Part shown: piece by piece, positions 9,041 to 19,125 of the stretch
Layout: each line of letters opens with the position of its first letter
Numbering within the stretch: the stretch's first letter is position 1
The notes under the pieces: generated by a model
What the model saw: only the letters and a program-made list of their open reading frames with translations
Told to the model about the DNA's origin: nothing
Database searches by the model: none
Program-made: the position numbers and the translations under genes
Assembly: GCF_000150955.2 (NCBI RefSeq)
Contig: NC_011681.1
Coordinates: forward strand, 543,501-607,500
Direction: 5' to 3'
Origin: Phaeodactylum tricornutum CCAP 1055/1
Lineage: Eukaryota > Bacillariophyta > Bacillariophyceae > Surirellales > Neidiaceae
DNA: 64,000 bases

Positions 9041-10999
9041 ATGTCGGCCGTGATATCCGGTCGGTTCCTCGTGCAGGGAGACCGCAATCGCCATCGTGGC
9101 CGTCTCCTAGATCCTTCCCCTCTTCTGATATCGACGGAGCCACTTTCTTTCTGGGGAGGTATTGATCCCTTGTCCGGAATTGTGATTGACTCGACCCATC
9201 CATTGGCCGGACAGTCCGTCACTGATACAATACTCTGTCTACCCTCGGGTCGTGGGTCCTGTACCGCATCTCAGGTACTACTGGAGCTTATTCTCAATGG
9301 CATTGCTCCTCGTGCAATTGTCCTACGTGATGTCGACGGATTAGCTGCGGTGGGGGCTTTGATTGCACAGGAGGTTTTCCTGGAGGCTTCAATGGATATT
9401 CTGCACATAGGAAAGGAAGGATATCATGCGATACTTTGTTCGTCAAACTCGCACGGTGTGATATCTTCAAACGGGGAGCTTGCTCTAAGTAGAGACGTCG
9501 AATCGCTTACCCGGACGGTATTCAAGCCGCATACTATAGTAAAAAAAGCAATTGATGCGTCCAATCTGTCATTTACTAACGAAGAACAAAAAATGTTGGA
9601 AGATTGTGACTCTGAAGCAGCACAAATGGCGCTACGGGTCCTATTTCACTATGCCCACATGACGAGCCCCCCGAATACAGTACCGACATATTTGAAAGTC
9701 ACCAAAGCGCACATTGATGGATGTACGTATATTGGCCCGGGAGGTCTCGCCTTTTGCCAACGCCTTGTCAAAGCCAAAGGCCATGTTTCTGTTCCCACCA
9801 CCCTTAATTCTATGTCGGCTGATCGTCAACGCTGGCAAGTCTTGGGTGTGCCGACGAAATATGCCCACAATGCGATTGCGTTGGGTGACGCTTACCTGCA
9901 GCTGGGCTGTTTGCACTCTTTCACGTGTGCACCCTATATTTTGAACAATCCACCCACGCTTGGTGAGCATTTGGTATGGGGCGAAAGCAATGCGGTTGTT
10001 TACGCCAATTCTGTTTTAGGTGCACGAACGGAAAAGTACGCAGACTATCTAGATATTTGCTGCGCTATCGCAGGGATGGTACCTGCCGCCGGAGTTCATC
10101 TAGAAGAAAATCGACGCCCTAGGATTGTTCTGGACGCGACACCTTTGGTAGAATCGCTTGACCTGGCACTTGTAGACTTGGACATGTTTTTCCCTCTTCT
10201 GGGTCACTTATGCGGATCCCTCTCTGATGGAAACGTTCCTATTCTTTTGGGATTAGAGCCACTGTCTAGCTCCATCAGTCTAGACCATTTAAAATCGTTT
10301 TGTGCGGCGTTCGGCACAACTGCATCGTCTCCACTAATTCATATTTCCAAAGTAACGCCAGAAGCTCAGGATGAGGGAATTGTAAAAGCCTGGATCCAAG
10401 CGTGCGGAGATAAGACTGAAACGATATCGACTAGACAGTTGCGCAAGACTTTTGAGAAGCTCGATGGAGATCGCGATGGAGATGGGAAGGTCAATCTTAT
10501 AGCTCTTGGAAATCCTCACTTATCTGTATCAGAATGCAGAGACTTGGTCAATCTTATCGAACTACCGCATATTTCTAACAATCATAAGGTCAAGCATCCC
10601 GAAGTCCGTGTGATTGCTTGTATGGCTAGGTCTCTTCAGTTGATAGCGGAGGAAGCAGGGTATGTGGGAAAGCTTCGTGACTTTGGGGTTGAATTCATCA
10701 ATGATACGTGCTGGTGCATGCTCCTCGATGAGCCTGTGATCCCGATCGATCCCAGCTCTAAAATTTTGACGAACAGTGGCAAATATGCGCATTATGGACC
10801 CGGTCTTACTTCCCGCAAGTTTCGTTTTGGGAGTACGAGTGATTGCGTGCAGGCAGCTTTCACCGGCGTGTATCCCAACAAGGTATTTTCGGATGTTTCT
10901 CCCAGCAGTTGGTTGATGAGTAGACCTCAGATAATGCAGCGACGGACGTTCAAGACGTCGATCCATAGCATTCAGAGGATCGTGTTACTTCTAAGATAA
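9041..10999 (+). CDS. Aconitase X (AcnX) family hydro-lyase, fused small and large subunits
   Basis: AcnX enzymes are aconitase relatives. Characterised members are cis-3-hydroxy-L-proline dehydratases (bacteria, fungi) and archaeal phosphomevalonate dehydratase. The 652-residue protein (ATG 9041) has the swivel (DUF126) domain first, residues 1-135, with PLAGQSVTDTILCLPSGRGS containing its conserved Gly/Ser loop. The large DUF521 domain occupies about 190-600, with HIDGCTYIGPGGLAFCQRL, YLQLGCLHSFTCAPY, NPPTLGEHLVWGESNAVVYA, the late NDTCWCM and SGKYAHYGPGL. Cysteines in GCLHSFTC and DTCWC are candidate Fe-S ligands. No targeting peptide is evident, so it is probably cytosolic. The substrate cannot be read from sequence; a hydroxyproline role is inferred from fused homologues. 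Confidence 0.88.
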   Translation: MSAVISGRFLVQGDRNRHRGRLLDPSPLLISTEPLSFWGGIDPLSGIVIDSTHPLAGQSVTDTILCLPSGRGSCTASQVLLELILNGIAPRAIVLRDVDGLAAVGALIAQEVFLEASMDILHIGKEGYHAILCSSNSHGVISSNGELALSRDVESLTRTVFKPHTIVKKAIDASNLSFTNEEQKMLEDCDSEAAQMALRVLFHYAHMTSPPNTVPTYLKVTKAHIDGCTYIGPGGLAFCQRLVKAKGHVSVPTTLNSMSADRQRWQVLGVPTKYAHNAIALGDAYLQLGCLHSFTCAPYILNNPPTLGEHLVWGESNAVVYANSVLGARTEKYADYLDICCAIAGMVPAAGVHLEENRRPRIVLDATPLVESLDLALVDLDMFFPLLGHLCGSLSDGNVPILLGLEPLSSSISLDHLKSFCAAFGTTASSPLIHISKVTPEAQDEGIVKAWIQACGDKTETISTRQLRKTFEKLDGDRDGDGKVNLIALGNPHLSVSECRDLVNLIELPHISNNHKVKHPEVRVIACMARSLQLIAEEAGYVGKLRDFGVEFINDTCWCMLLDEPVIPIDPSSKILTNSGKYAHYGPGLTSRKFRFGSTSDCVQAAFTGVYPNKVFSDVSPSSWLMSRPQIMQRRTFKTSIHSIQRIVLLLR

Positions 11000-11166
11000 C
11001 GCTGTGTATAGTATAGCGTTCACGAGTGTATCTATCATTATATCGACGGTGCTTCATTCCCGTGTGAACAATTTCGATCATTGTCGTGTATATATTCCAT
11101 TTACAGTTAATATTGGTTCGAGATCTGTGGAAGCAACAACGGCATGGGCAAAACTAAGTTTCAGCT

Positions 11167-11175
11167 TCACTGTCA
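11167..11175. promoter_or_regulatory. TCACTGTCA motif in the AcnX / coiled-coil gene gap
   Basis: A TGACWGTGA-type word in the 248-bp convergent gap 11000-11247. It is not upstream of either flanking gene, so it may be fortuitous or belong to a 3' UTR or unannotated transcript. Confidence 0.25.
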
Positions 11176-11247
11176 GTTGCTCAATTTATTTTGATGTTGT
11201 AGTCAATCAATTGGAGAGCCTAGTCTGGTCAGATTTTGACGTCGCTT

Positions 11248-12801
11248 TCAGGCCTGGATCAAATTGATTGGTACGTTCTTCCACCACGGAGCTGTTATTT
11301 TCTTTAGAACCCGACCCTTCTTATTTTGTAGGAAAATGGCCTCTGATGTCACATGAACTTGCTTGGCTGACTGTTTCCAAAGTTCCGTTGCTACATCTCC
11401 TTCCAACACATACGCCGTTAGCTTGCCTCTTGCAAAAACCAAGCGCACACGAGGGCGATCCTCACAGATTCGAGACGCATAACTTTTTAGCTCATCGGAA
11501 GCCCACCACGGAGTCTCGAATGGAGGCATTCTAGCGATTAGGAGAGTTCCAGGTTTGACAGGAGCGCAAATGCTGTTCATCGTCAGCAAATCTAAGGGTA
11601 GGTATGCGGCTAAGAACGGAAAATGACGCAGCTGATCGAAGCGGATTGCGGCTGCGAAAACTATAGGAGCAGTCAGCAAACAAAGCAGAATCGCCACAAC
11701 AATCAAAACCAAGAGTCCTGGTGCTTTTTTTAAGGCCCTCTCGTTCGAGGGCATTTCTTCCGATATCAATTCCTTTGAAAGAGGACAGTGGTCTCCACGG
11801 TCCGGAGCAGTCATTTTAGATCTGAGCTGATCGGCGTCTAGGCCCGCCTGGAGTATCTCAAGGCGTAGCTGAGAGCGCACCGTCTCATGCTGTGATTGTA
11901 GTCTTGCTAGTTTGGCTTCAGTCTCGTTTATCATTGCTCTGTGTGTCAGCTCAAGTTCTGCGCGTGCCGCTTCATTCTCCTTTTGCACTTTCGAAAGCTT
12001 GGCTTCATGCTCTGCGCATGCAGTTCGGTATCGTTGCTCCAAATCATTACATGTTGATCGGTGCTGCATTTGAACATTGGCAAAGCGCGCTTCCACCTCC
12101 ATCATGGCAGCTCGATACTTTCCTTCCGACCGGGTTAGGTTCGTATCCGCAAGCTTGTACTGGTCGGAAATGTTATTGACCATAGACGTCATCTGAAAGT
12201 GACAAGTATAGAGTTGAGAGCTCTTTGCATCATGCACGTGGAAATCGTGATGAAGACTGACCTTGGCTATCTGTTTGTCTTTTACCTCCAGATCCGTTGC
12301 TCGTTTCTGCAATTCTTTCGCAAGCTTGACTAGATTCTTATCTTTGCGTTTCCGGAGTGCCTTTTCCCCCGACCAGTCAATTTGGGTCTGAGTGATGATG
12401 TCTTGCATCTTGGCAATGCGCTTCAGAAGCTGCTCCTCCGTAGCGTCGTCCAAATTTGACGCTACGCTCGGTGCATCCAGAGCGAACTGAACGGATCGTA
12501 CCCTACGAGAGGGAGTTCCTGGGGATTCTCCAGTAATCGACATTGACTCGGATTGAGATTCGTCTTCATTCAAAATTCGGTTTACCAATGAAGAAGTGGA
12601 TTTGAAGCCGTCAATTGCAACATCTCCAGCTCCTCCAGCGGAGCTCGGCGACGATGGACTTTCATCAGAGAACAAGATATCGTCAATGTTGCTTTTGAAG
12701 CTGACTCTGCCCTCGCCAGTCTGAACACCGTCCTCTCTTGTTGGAGAATCCATTGCCGAGATCGGCTGATTCGTATTTTCTGCCTTGTTTTCCTCGCTCA
12801 T
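11248..12801 (-). CDS. Coiled-coil protein with one membrane segment, function unknown
   Basis: I do not recognise this family. ATG 12801 is preferred to the upstream TTG, giving up to 517 residues. Order: an acidic Ser-rich N-terminus (FSDESPSSPSSAGG), a long Glu/Lys/Ala/Gln-rich coiled coil (roughly 135-345) with repeated LE.A..H...L heptads, a single hydrophobic span LLVLIVVAILLCLLTAPIVF near residue 365, and a 120-residue C-terminal domain rich in aromatic and basic residues. This suggests a membrane-anchored tether. A likely 69-nt intron (12193-12261; GTCAGT...TTTCAG on the minus strand) is in frame and free of stops. Removing it gives exons 12262-12801 and 11248-12192 (494 aa) and keeps the heptads continuous. 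Confidence 0.72.
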   Translation of the reverse strand: MSEENKAENTNQPISAMDSPTREDGVQTGEGRVSFKSNIDDILFSDESPSSPSSAGGAGDVAIDGFKSTSSLVNRILNEDESQSESMSITGESPGTPSRRVRSVQFALDAPSVASNLDDATEEQLLKRIAKMQDIITQTQIDWSGEKALRKRKDKNLVKLAKELQKRATDLEVKDKQIAKVSLHHDFHVHDAKSSQLYTCHFQMTSMVNNISDQYKLADTNLTRSEGKYRAAMMEVEARFANVQMQHRSTCNDLEQRYRTACAEHEAKLSKVQKENEAARAELELTHRAMINETEAKLARLQSQHETVRSQLRLEILQAGLDADQLRSKMTAPDRGDHCPLSKELISEEMPSNERALKKAPGLLVLIVVAILLCLLTAPIVFAAAIRFDQLRHFPFLAAYLPLDLLTMNSICAPVKPGTLLIARMPPFETPWWASDELKSYASRICEDRPRVRLVFARGKLTAYVLEGDVATELWKQSAKQVHVTSEAIFLQNKKGRVLKKITAPWWKNVPINLIQA

Positions 12802-13287
12802 GACGGCATCGGATGAGACTCTATGAAGTCGCAACCATAAATCCTTTTCCACCACCAACCTCAACGAGAAAACCTAGCCATTCAAACATCATACGCGAGA
12901 AAATGAGAAAGTGTCGAAGAGATCATTGTGTTTTCATTGGCTAGTTTCTTTGCTAACGTATGCCCGAAAAAGGTCACAATTTGAAAGTGACTGTATTTTT
13001 TCGTAGCAAGGCGCCGGCCTGTTATATTCCGGGAATAATAGAATAAGCGCCTTATCCGCTCAACTCTAGCTAATCAATCCCATCACGCAGTCGTTTTTCT
13101 AAACGCGACGGGAATTCATCGGGGATGAAGCCGCAACCTTGTCCAACTCCGTGGACAGCGGCACAGAGTACCGGAAACATGCGTCAACTGGCTTAACTCA
13201 ATATCAGCCGCAAGCAATACATAATCAATAAATCTTCTAATTACTGTTTGATACTGTTTCTAGTCCAAACACATTATACTGTTCCTT
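12802..13287. other. Intergenic region, coiled-coil gene 5' side and LysA 3' side
   Basis: About 490 bp. Apart from a partial motif copy (GTGACTGTA near 12988), nothing was recognised. Confidence 0.5.
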
Positions 13288-14733
13288 TTAAAACACGCCT
13301 TCTACGGAGATTTCGTTCTCGTAAATTTGACTCAGGGTTTGTCGTTTACGGATCAAGTGTGCCTTGCCTGCCTTGTCCACCAACACTTCTGGTGCTTCGG
13401 GAAAGCTGTTGTAGTTCTTCGTCGACATGCCGGAGCAGTACGCCCCAGAGCCATCCATCACTAGAATATCACCTACCGCTGCCGCACGAAGTTCTTGTTC
13501 CGCTAGTTGTTCCGGCTCACCCGGGGCCGGAGTCATGAGGTCCCCTGATTCACAACAATGTCCAACCACCACTACAGATTCGGTTTCATCGCCAACGTCG
13601 GCAGAATTTCCCGACCCGGGCAGAATCGTAATAGGATGCACGGCACCATACAAGCTCGGGCGCAAGACGTCCGTCATGCCGGCATCAAGCTTCAAGAAGG
13701 TGTGGCTATTCTCTCCGGTGGTGTGAACCTTGTCTTGGACCTTGGAGACGAGTGCTCCAGCCATGGCCACGAGATAAGTTCCGGGCTCAATTTCCATTTG
13801 CAATTCCCGGCCTTCCTTTTCCGCGAACTTTTTAAAGGCATCCGCCACAGGCTTCCCGATTTTCTGCAAATCTGTCGTAACTTCGCCCTTGTTGCGTCCC
13901 ACCTTGTAGCCGCCACCAAGATTCATGGTTTTGACGGTGGGAAACACCTTGCAAAAGGACAAGGATTTGGTGGCAACTTGCTGCCAAATCTCCGGATCAC
14001 TACCTGATCCAATATGTGTATGAATACGTTCCACTTCCAAACCGTACCTTTCCACGATATCTGGGACGGTTCCATCGGTGACGAGTTCGTGCCAAATCCC
14101 GAACGAACTGCTCGGTCCGCCGACATTAGTTTTACTGAATCCAGTGGTACTCGCGGAGAAGCCTCCCGACCCCACTCCCGGATTCACTCGGACGCCCACC
14201 TTCGCACCTTTTCCAGCATAGTGCTCACCGAACCGCTCTAGCTGCGAGACGGAACAAGCATTGAGCTTGACACCCATATCAACCAGTGCCGCAAAGTCTT
14301 CGGGCAACTCCTGCGTACTCAGGGAGATATTTTCGGCCGGAACACCGGCATCCATCGCCCGGCGTACTTCGAAACCGGAAGATGCGTCAACGTGAATATT
14401 TTTCGAGTGAAAATACTTGAGAATGGACGCGTTGGGACAGGCTTTCATGGCGTAGCGTACCGTCAGTCCGTACGCGTTGGGAAAAGCTAGACAGGCATCG
14501 GCGGCTTCCTCCAGCTTGTCGATACTGTACGCGTACAGAGGTGTCCCACCGGCGGCATCAATGCAGGCCTTGGCAGTTTCGGGCGTCAAAAAGATAGACT
14601 GTAACGGATTCGTCGTAGCAGACAAGGTCGATGATGACGAGGAGTATCGCCGCGTAAGCAAAGCGGGAGCAAACGCGGCAGTGCTTCCGGCTGTGTAAAC
14701 TGAGCAGAGCAGAGCAGCAGTAGACATTCTCAT
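13288..14733 (-). CDS. lysA: Diaminopimelate decarboxylase, plastid-targeted
   Basis: This PLP enzyme of fold type III converts meso-diaminopimelate to L-lysine, the last step of the plastid lysine pathway. The 481-residue frame starts at ATG 14733. A signal peptide is followed by TAAFAPALL, an ASAFAP-like motif, and a Ser-rich stretch, the bipartite leader of complex plastids. The PLP lysine is in RYAMKACPN. Other family marks are HVDASSGFEVRRA, HTHIGSGSDP, MNLGGGYKVGR (Gly loop for the phosphate), EIEPGTYLVA and the late substrate-binding CCESGDLM and GSGAYCSGMS. All catalytic elements are present. Single exon, divergent from the 2OG oxygenase gene. Confidence 0.95.
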   Translation of the reverse strand: MRMSTAALLCSVYTAGSTAAFAPALLTRRYSSSSSTLSATTNPLQSIFLTPETAKACIDAAGGTPLYAYSIDKLEEAADACLAFPNAYGLTVRYAMKACPNASILKYFHSKNIHVDASSGFEVRRAMDAGVPAENISLSTQELPEDFAALVDMGVKLNACSVSQLERFGEHYAGKGAKVGVRVNPGVGSGGFSASTTGFSKTNVGGPSSSFGIWHELVTDGTVPDIVERYGLEVERIHTHIGSGSDPEIWQQVATKSLSFCKVFPTVKTMNLGGGYKVGRNKGEVTTDLQKIGKPVADAFKKFAEKEGRELQMEIEPGTYLVAMAGALVSKVQDKVHTTGENSHTFLKLDAGMTDVLRPSLYGAVHPITILPGSGNSADVGDETESVVVVGHCCESGDLMTPAPGEPEQLAEQELRAAAVGDILVMDGSGAYCSGMSTKNYNSFPEAPEVLVDKAGKAHLIRKRQTLSQIYENEISVEGVF

Positions 14734-14902
14734 CGTGGAAGTGCTTTGGTGCGTGTGGAAGGAAGGAGATTGAGGATAAACGAAAACCCAAGACTGTTAG
14801 TGTGCGTTTAGGAGTAAGCAAGAAATTGCAACGGGTGTGGCAGGTTCACTGTCCCAAGCGTCTTCGGCCGCTCACTGTCTGTCAACTTTCTTCCACACGA
14901 AG

Positions 14903-14911
14903 TCACAGTCA
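14903..14911. promoter_or_regulatory. TCACAGTCA motif upstream of LysA
   Basis: About 170 bp upstream of the LysA ATG, in the divergent promoter region 14734-15293. Two partial copies (TTCACTGTC near 14846 and CTCACTGTC near 14871) lie between it and the gene. No coding frame in this 560-bp region is convincing. Confidence 0.45.
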
Positions 14912-15109
14912 GTGCTTTTTGTGCGTTTGTATCCGATGGCCGATGGCGTCCACTTCGGCCGAGTCGATGCCTGTCTGGGCTGGTGGGACGGAAGGAACGC
15001 GCGGCCCCAGTCGAGGCGTTTACGGCCAAAGACTAGGTTATGTTTACTTGGACACGTAGGAATGAGCGCATATCCCGTTTCCGAACGTCGTAGTAGCATA
15101 AGCAGTAAC

Positions 15110-15118
15110 TGACTGTGA
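15110..15118. promoter_or_regulatory. TGACTGTGA motif upstream of the 2OG oxygenase gene
   Basis: Second full copy in the divergent LysA/oxygenase promoter, about 175 bp before ATG 15294. A copy on each side would suit one element per gene. Confidence 0.45.
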
Positions 15119-15293
15119 CATTTATGGGATTTGTTGTTTCGTCATCCAAGTGACTAACGCAAGTTCTCTTAGGGAGCCATTTTCTGTCTTTCTTTGGTCA
15201 TGGCGACAATGGCGAAAATCTACATAGATCCACCCTGACAGAAAGCAATTCAAACTTCGGTCCCAGTTCTGCAAAACAAACCGACGCAACAAT

Positions 15294-16879
15294 ATGAGAT
15301 ATGTACTTCCTTTCGTACTGCTTCCAGCGATACTACAACGTCAATCAATTGGAGCGGAAGTTGCAATTGACGCCAGCGGCACGATCGAAAAAATTGTAAC
15401 GAACGCTGCCGGTACAACCGATGACGACCAACAGGCATTGTTGATTCGCAACGGCGTGGGCGTCGACGTGTCCTGGCCTACACATCACGAAGCAGAATCA
15501 TTGAAATTGTATTCGGAAAGATACGATACATTTTTGAACGGCTGTGTTGCTCGGTACGGTGCCGATACTTGTATCGGCAGCGAACAAGACCGTATCGCCA
15601 TGAACCGACGGCAACCGAGCTACATGAAGAACTTTACGTACGCTGGCTACGCCATGGTGGAAACTCCGCGAGTAGTAATGGACATCTTGACTTCGTTTTT
15701 CGAAAAGTACTCCGATGACGATTGGAAAGCTGAGGACTGGGAAGCAGGTGATACCTATGTGAATCATTGGGAAGTGGAAACTCAACTTTTAGATATAGGT
15801 CATCCGGAGAAAGGACTTTCTTCTGAAAAACAACAGACTCTTCTGAGAGAACTCCAGAATGTATTGACGCGATGGAGTGGAGTCGAGCTGATGGCTACGT
15901 CGATGTACGGAATTCGGTCTTACTTGGGGGGGAGCACTTTGGCACCCCACGTGGACCGTTTGCCGTTGGTAATATCAGCTATTGTCAACGTGGCACAAGA
16001 TGTTTATCAGCCTTGGCCTCTCGAAGTAATCGGACACGACGGTATTGCCGTCAATATAACCATTGAACCAGGTACCATGATTTTGTACGAAAGTCACTCG
16101 GTCATACATGGGAGACCGTATCCATTGGAGGGGAGGTATGTATACTCATATACCGACATGTATTACAACCCATATACGTTCTGTGCTTTCCAATATATCT
16201 GGATAGGCGAGGGATGAAGACTGTACCTCGTTTATTGACTGACTCCTGCAAATATTTGTATCACAGCTTTTATGCCAATTTGTTTGCACATTTTGAACCG
16301 ATCGGGTATACACAACGGCTGTCGGCAGAAATGGACAGCGGTCCCATGCGCAAGTCGGCACAAGAACTTTTTGAGGATGCTCTCGAATCAAGACAGCGCA
16401 AAGCTGATCTAGAAGAAGGTGAACGGAGTCACGGGAACCGACAACCAGTACCGACTATTCCGCCTTACCTTTATCCCGGCACAGAGGAAGAATCACGGTG
16501 GAAACAGGAATTTACTTTTCATAGGGATTCCTCTTCCGGGGACAAACAGAAGTCGGCTCGCACCGAAGGTGTCCAGGATGCGCATATTGTTGCTGCCAAT
16601 GGTAACATGGTACAGCTCAAGGAACTTAAAGAACGCGATCCACAAAGTTTACACACGGCTGATTCGAACGGCTGGAAACCAATCCACGAGGCGGCCCGGG
16701 GTGGGAACACAGAAGTACTGGATTTTCTAATCACTGACGGCGCGGATCCCAATGAACGCACTAATGAGGGGAAAGGAGCGTCTCCGCTATGGTGGGCGGA
16801 ACACTTCCTTCACAACGATCACCCCGCCATTCGATTATTACGACGGAATGGAGCCGTAGCAATCGGACCTAATCAGTAG
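15294..16879 (+). CDS. Secreted-pathway 2OG-Fe(II) prolyl-hydroxylase-like oxygenase fused to ankyrin repeats
   Basis: Two exons, 15294-16135 and 16267-16879, join across a 131-nt GTATGT...CACAG intron to give 484 residues. The splice restores the family text ending HGRPYPLEG and continuing FYANLFAHFEPIG. ATG 15294 begins a signal peptide (MRYVLPFVLLPAIL). The N-terminal two thirds is a prolyl 4-hydroxylase-like double-stranded beta helix, with the iron triad visible as HVD (APHVDRLPL) and the distal His in HGRPY; the expected 2OG-binding residue lies just after it. The C-terminus has two or three ankyrin repeats (AHIVAANGNMVQLKEL; NGWKPIHEAARGGNTEVLDFLITDGADPNE). The substrate is unknown; prolyl hydroxylation of a secreted or ER protein is an inference from the fold. 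Confidence 0.85.
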
Positions 16880-16954
16880 TATATAATGTACAGGCTTATA
16901 GTGTTACATCGCTGAACACTGTCTACAATGACTTGCATAGAACTCGATTCCTGT

Positions 16955-16963
16955 TGACTGTGA
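16955..16963. promoter_or_regulatory. TGACTGTGA motif upstream of the pseudouridine synthase gene
   Basis: Lies in the 310-bp gap 16880-17189, about 227 bp before ATG 17190. Nothing else was recognised in the gap. Confidence 0.4.
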
Positions 16964-17189
16964 GATTATTAAAAATGTGATCTCGCGTCTTCCTGACATA
17001 TGACGGTCGAGACGTAGTATATCCGCTGAAGTTCCGGGTCACGGGGGACAACGGAATGTTGATATTCTGTTGTCAGCAGAAAACTTGCAGTGGGAATATC
17101 TCCGAATCTGGAAAAAGGGTAGTGGCCATTTATGTCCAAAGTATTGGATCTGTCCTGTATCCGAAGAACACGATTGTGAGCATTGTTGA

Positions 17190-19040
17190 ATGGAGTGCAC
17201 TGGAAAGGAGGCCACGTTTGACCTGGACGAGGACGGTCAAACGGAGTCAACGCGGCCTACCGATATTCGTGGCGCGACTGGTGACGCCAAGGTTTCTTTG
17301 GCGCAAGACAGCGACGGTGAAAATCCGCACAGTGGCGATGTGCGTCAAATTAAGCGGAAGAAACGAGCTCAACATGATGGGTCTAAGAAGCTCAAGAAGT
17401 CGCAAACGCATATACAACGCGTAAATGATCAACAAGAGCATAATTCCGCGCAAGTTTTACCGTTACATATTATTCCAGGAACGATTGCAAGCGAGCCAAC
17501 AATGGCGCCTAGTAGCCTCGTGCGACTAGTGAAGCCGTATCTATATACCTTTCGGAGTAACGCCAAATTTCGCTGGTTTGGACGAACAATTCTGGACGTT
17601 TACGTCAGCGAGTTTGGGAGTTACCCAGAGTCGTACTACCGTACGGCAATTCAACAAGGTCGTATACGGGTCGGAAACGAAAAGGTGGATGTTGCATATA
17701 CTATACGATCCAACGACGTGCTAACCCATACTGTACACCGTCACGAACCGGCCGTAGCGGTGTCCCAACCGCAGGCGCCATTTGTGAAAGTTGTTGCCAA
17801 TTCGGAGACTTGGCTAGTGGTGGATAAACCTGGGACAATGCCGGTGCATCCTAGTGGCGCCTACCACTTAAATTCGCTGCTACCAATTTTGGAAAATACC
17901 TACGGAAAGTTGTATCCCATCCATCGGCTCGATCGTCTAACAAGTGGCTTGGTTATCTTGGGGAAAACCCCTGAAGCTGCGAGGCAATTGGGGAAGGCAA
18001 TCAAGGAAAGAGACTCTTGCACAAAACTGTACATAGCTCGAGTTCGTGGTCGTTTTCCTTTCAACTGTGCATCACACGTTCCGAACTTGTCCAGCCATAA
18101 GTCATACCCTCCACGGTATGGAGAATGGTCTGTGCTCCAAGACATGGATGGCAAAAAAGATAGTACCGGTAAGATTCGCAGTCGAAACTGTCATGGCTAT
18201 ATGTTTGAGGATATAAAGGGAACGGTTCGAAATGATTTGACGTTGCAAACATTTGGTAGCAAAACTGGAGGTAGATTGGAGGACTGGTTGCAAGCTCTTG
18301 AATGCGAGGACATTTGTCAAACCAATTTCTCGAGCAATAGCTTTGTGTGGATGCGTCTCTGTTGCCCTGTACGAGTAGAGGAACCGAAAAACGGGATTTG
18401 CAAAGCTGGAATATTTGACGAACTCGACGATAAAACTTACCATGAAACAGTGAAAGCTGCCGAGACGTCTTTTGCCTTGCTTAAGTTTGATGCCAAGTCT
18501 GACTCGAGTGTGGTATTGTGCCGACCGGCAACTGGTCGCACCCATCAAATTCGGTTACACCTACAATACTTGGGCCATCCAATCGCAAACGATCCGAATT
18601 ATGGAGGTTCTATGTGGTATTGTAACCCTATGGGAGTGGAAGCCTGCACAAACACGCAAAAAATGCTTGATGGACTGCGAGATTGTGGCGGTAAAAATGG
18701 AGGCAATACGTCGAAAGGCAACGTAAGGAAATCTAATTCAAATGGGACTAGTGAGACTAGTCTTGTGACAACCGATACTCCTGCAACTCCCAATGAAGTT
18801 GAACGTGCGACAGCTGGGAAGCATTTCTCTTGTGACGAAACAGACGAATGCTTTTTCAAACGAACTTGTGTTTGGTGTGCCCGTGGTCAGGGTGCAACTA
18901 ATGAGGAACGGAATCGGTGGGAATTTCTGGTTCGAAGTCAAGGGATATGGCTGCACGCTCTTCGGTATTCTTTCAGTACGACAAACGATACTGTCACTTT
19001 CACGTCAAAGCAGCCGCCGTGGATTCTGTCTCCTCACTAG
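17190..19040 (+). CDS. RluA-family RNA pseudouridine synthase (Pus8/Pus9/RPUSD2-like)
   Basis: The enzyme isomerises uridine to pseudouridine, probably at tRNA position 32 if it follows yeast Pus8/Pus9. The 616-residue frame starts at ATG 17190 with a basic low-complexity N-terminus (QIKRKKRAQHDGSKKLKK). The Pus9-type entry follows (LVRLVKPYLYTFRSNAKFRW, then an S4-like YYRTAIQQGRIRVGN). Catalytic motif II is HRLDRLTSGLVILGK, with the catalytic Asp in HRLD near residue 248. The late RPATGRTHQIRLHLQYLGHP is motif III. The C-terminal CVWCARGQG and GIWLHALRYSF match Rib2/Pus9-like tails. An unusual insertion of about 120 residues separates the motifs. Single exon. Confidence 0.9.
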   Translation: MECTGKEATFDLDEDGQTESTRPTDIRGATGDAKVSLAQDSDGENPHSGDVRQIKRKKRAQHDGSKKLKKSQTHIQRVNDQQEHNSAQVLPLHIIPGTIASEPTMAPSSLVRLVKPYLYTFRSNAKFRWFGRTILDVYVSEFGSYPESYYRTAIQQGRIRVGNEKVDVAYTIRSNDVLTHTVHRHEPAVAVSQPQAPFVKVVANSETWLVVDKPGTMPVHPSGAYHLNSLLPILENTYGKLYPIHRLDRLTSGLVILGKTPEAARQLGKAIKERDSCTKLYIARVRGRFPFNCASHVPNLSSHKSYPPRYGEWSVLQDMDGKKDSTGKIRSRNCHGYMFEDIKGTVRNDLTLQTFGSKTGGRLEDWLQALECEDICQTNFSSNSFVWMRLCCPVRVEEPKNGICKAGIFDELDDKTYHETVKAAETSFALLKFDAKSDSSVVLCRPATGRTHQIRLHLQYLGHPIANDPNYGGSMWYCNPMGVEACTNTQKMLDGLRDCGGKNGGNTSKGNVRKSNSNGTSETSLVTTDTPATPNEVERATAGKHFSCDETDECFFKRTCVWCARGQGATNEERNRWEFLVRSQGIWLHALRYSFSTTNDTVTFTSKQPPWILSPH

Positions 19041-19125
19041 GATTGCAAGTACTAAAGAGAATATTATATACATTTGCAGTCAATAGGGTCACTAATGCTA
19101 TCTACTAGGGAAGCAAGCTTTCCGA

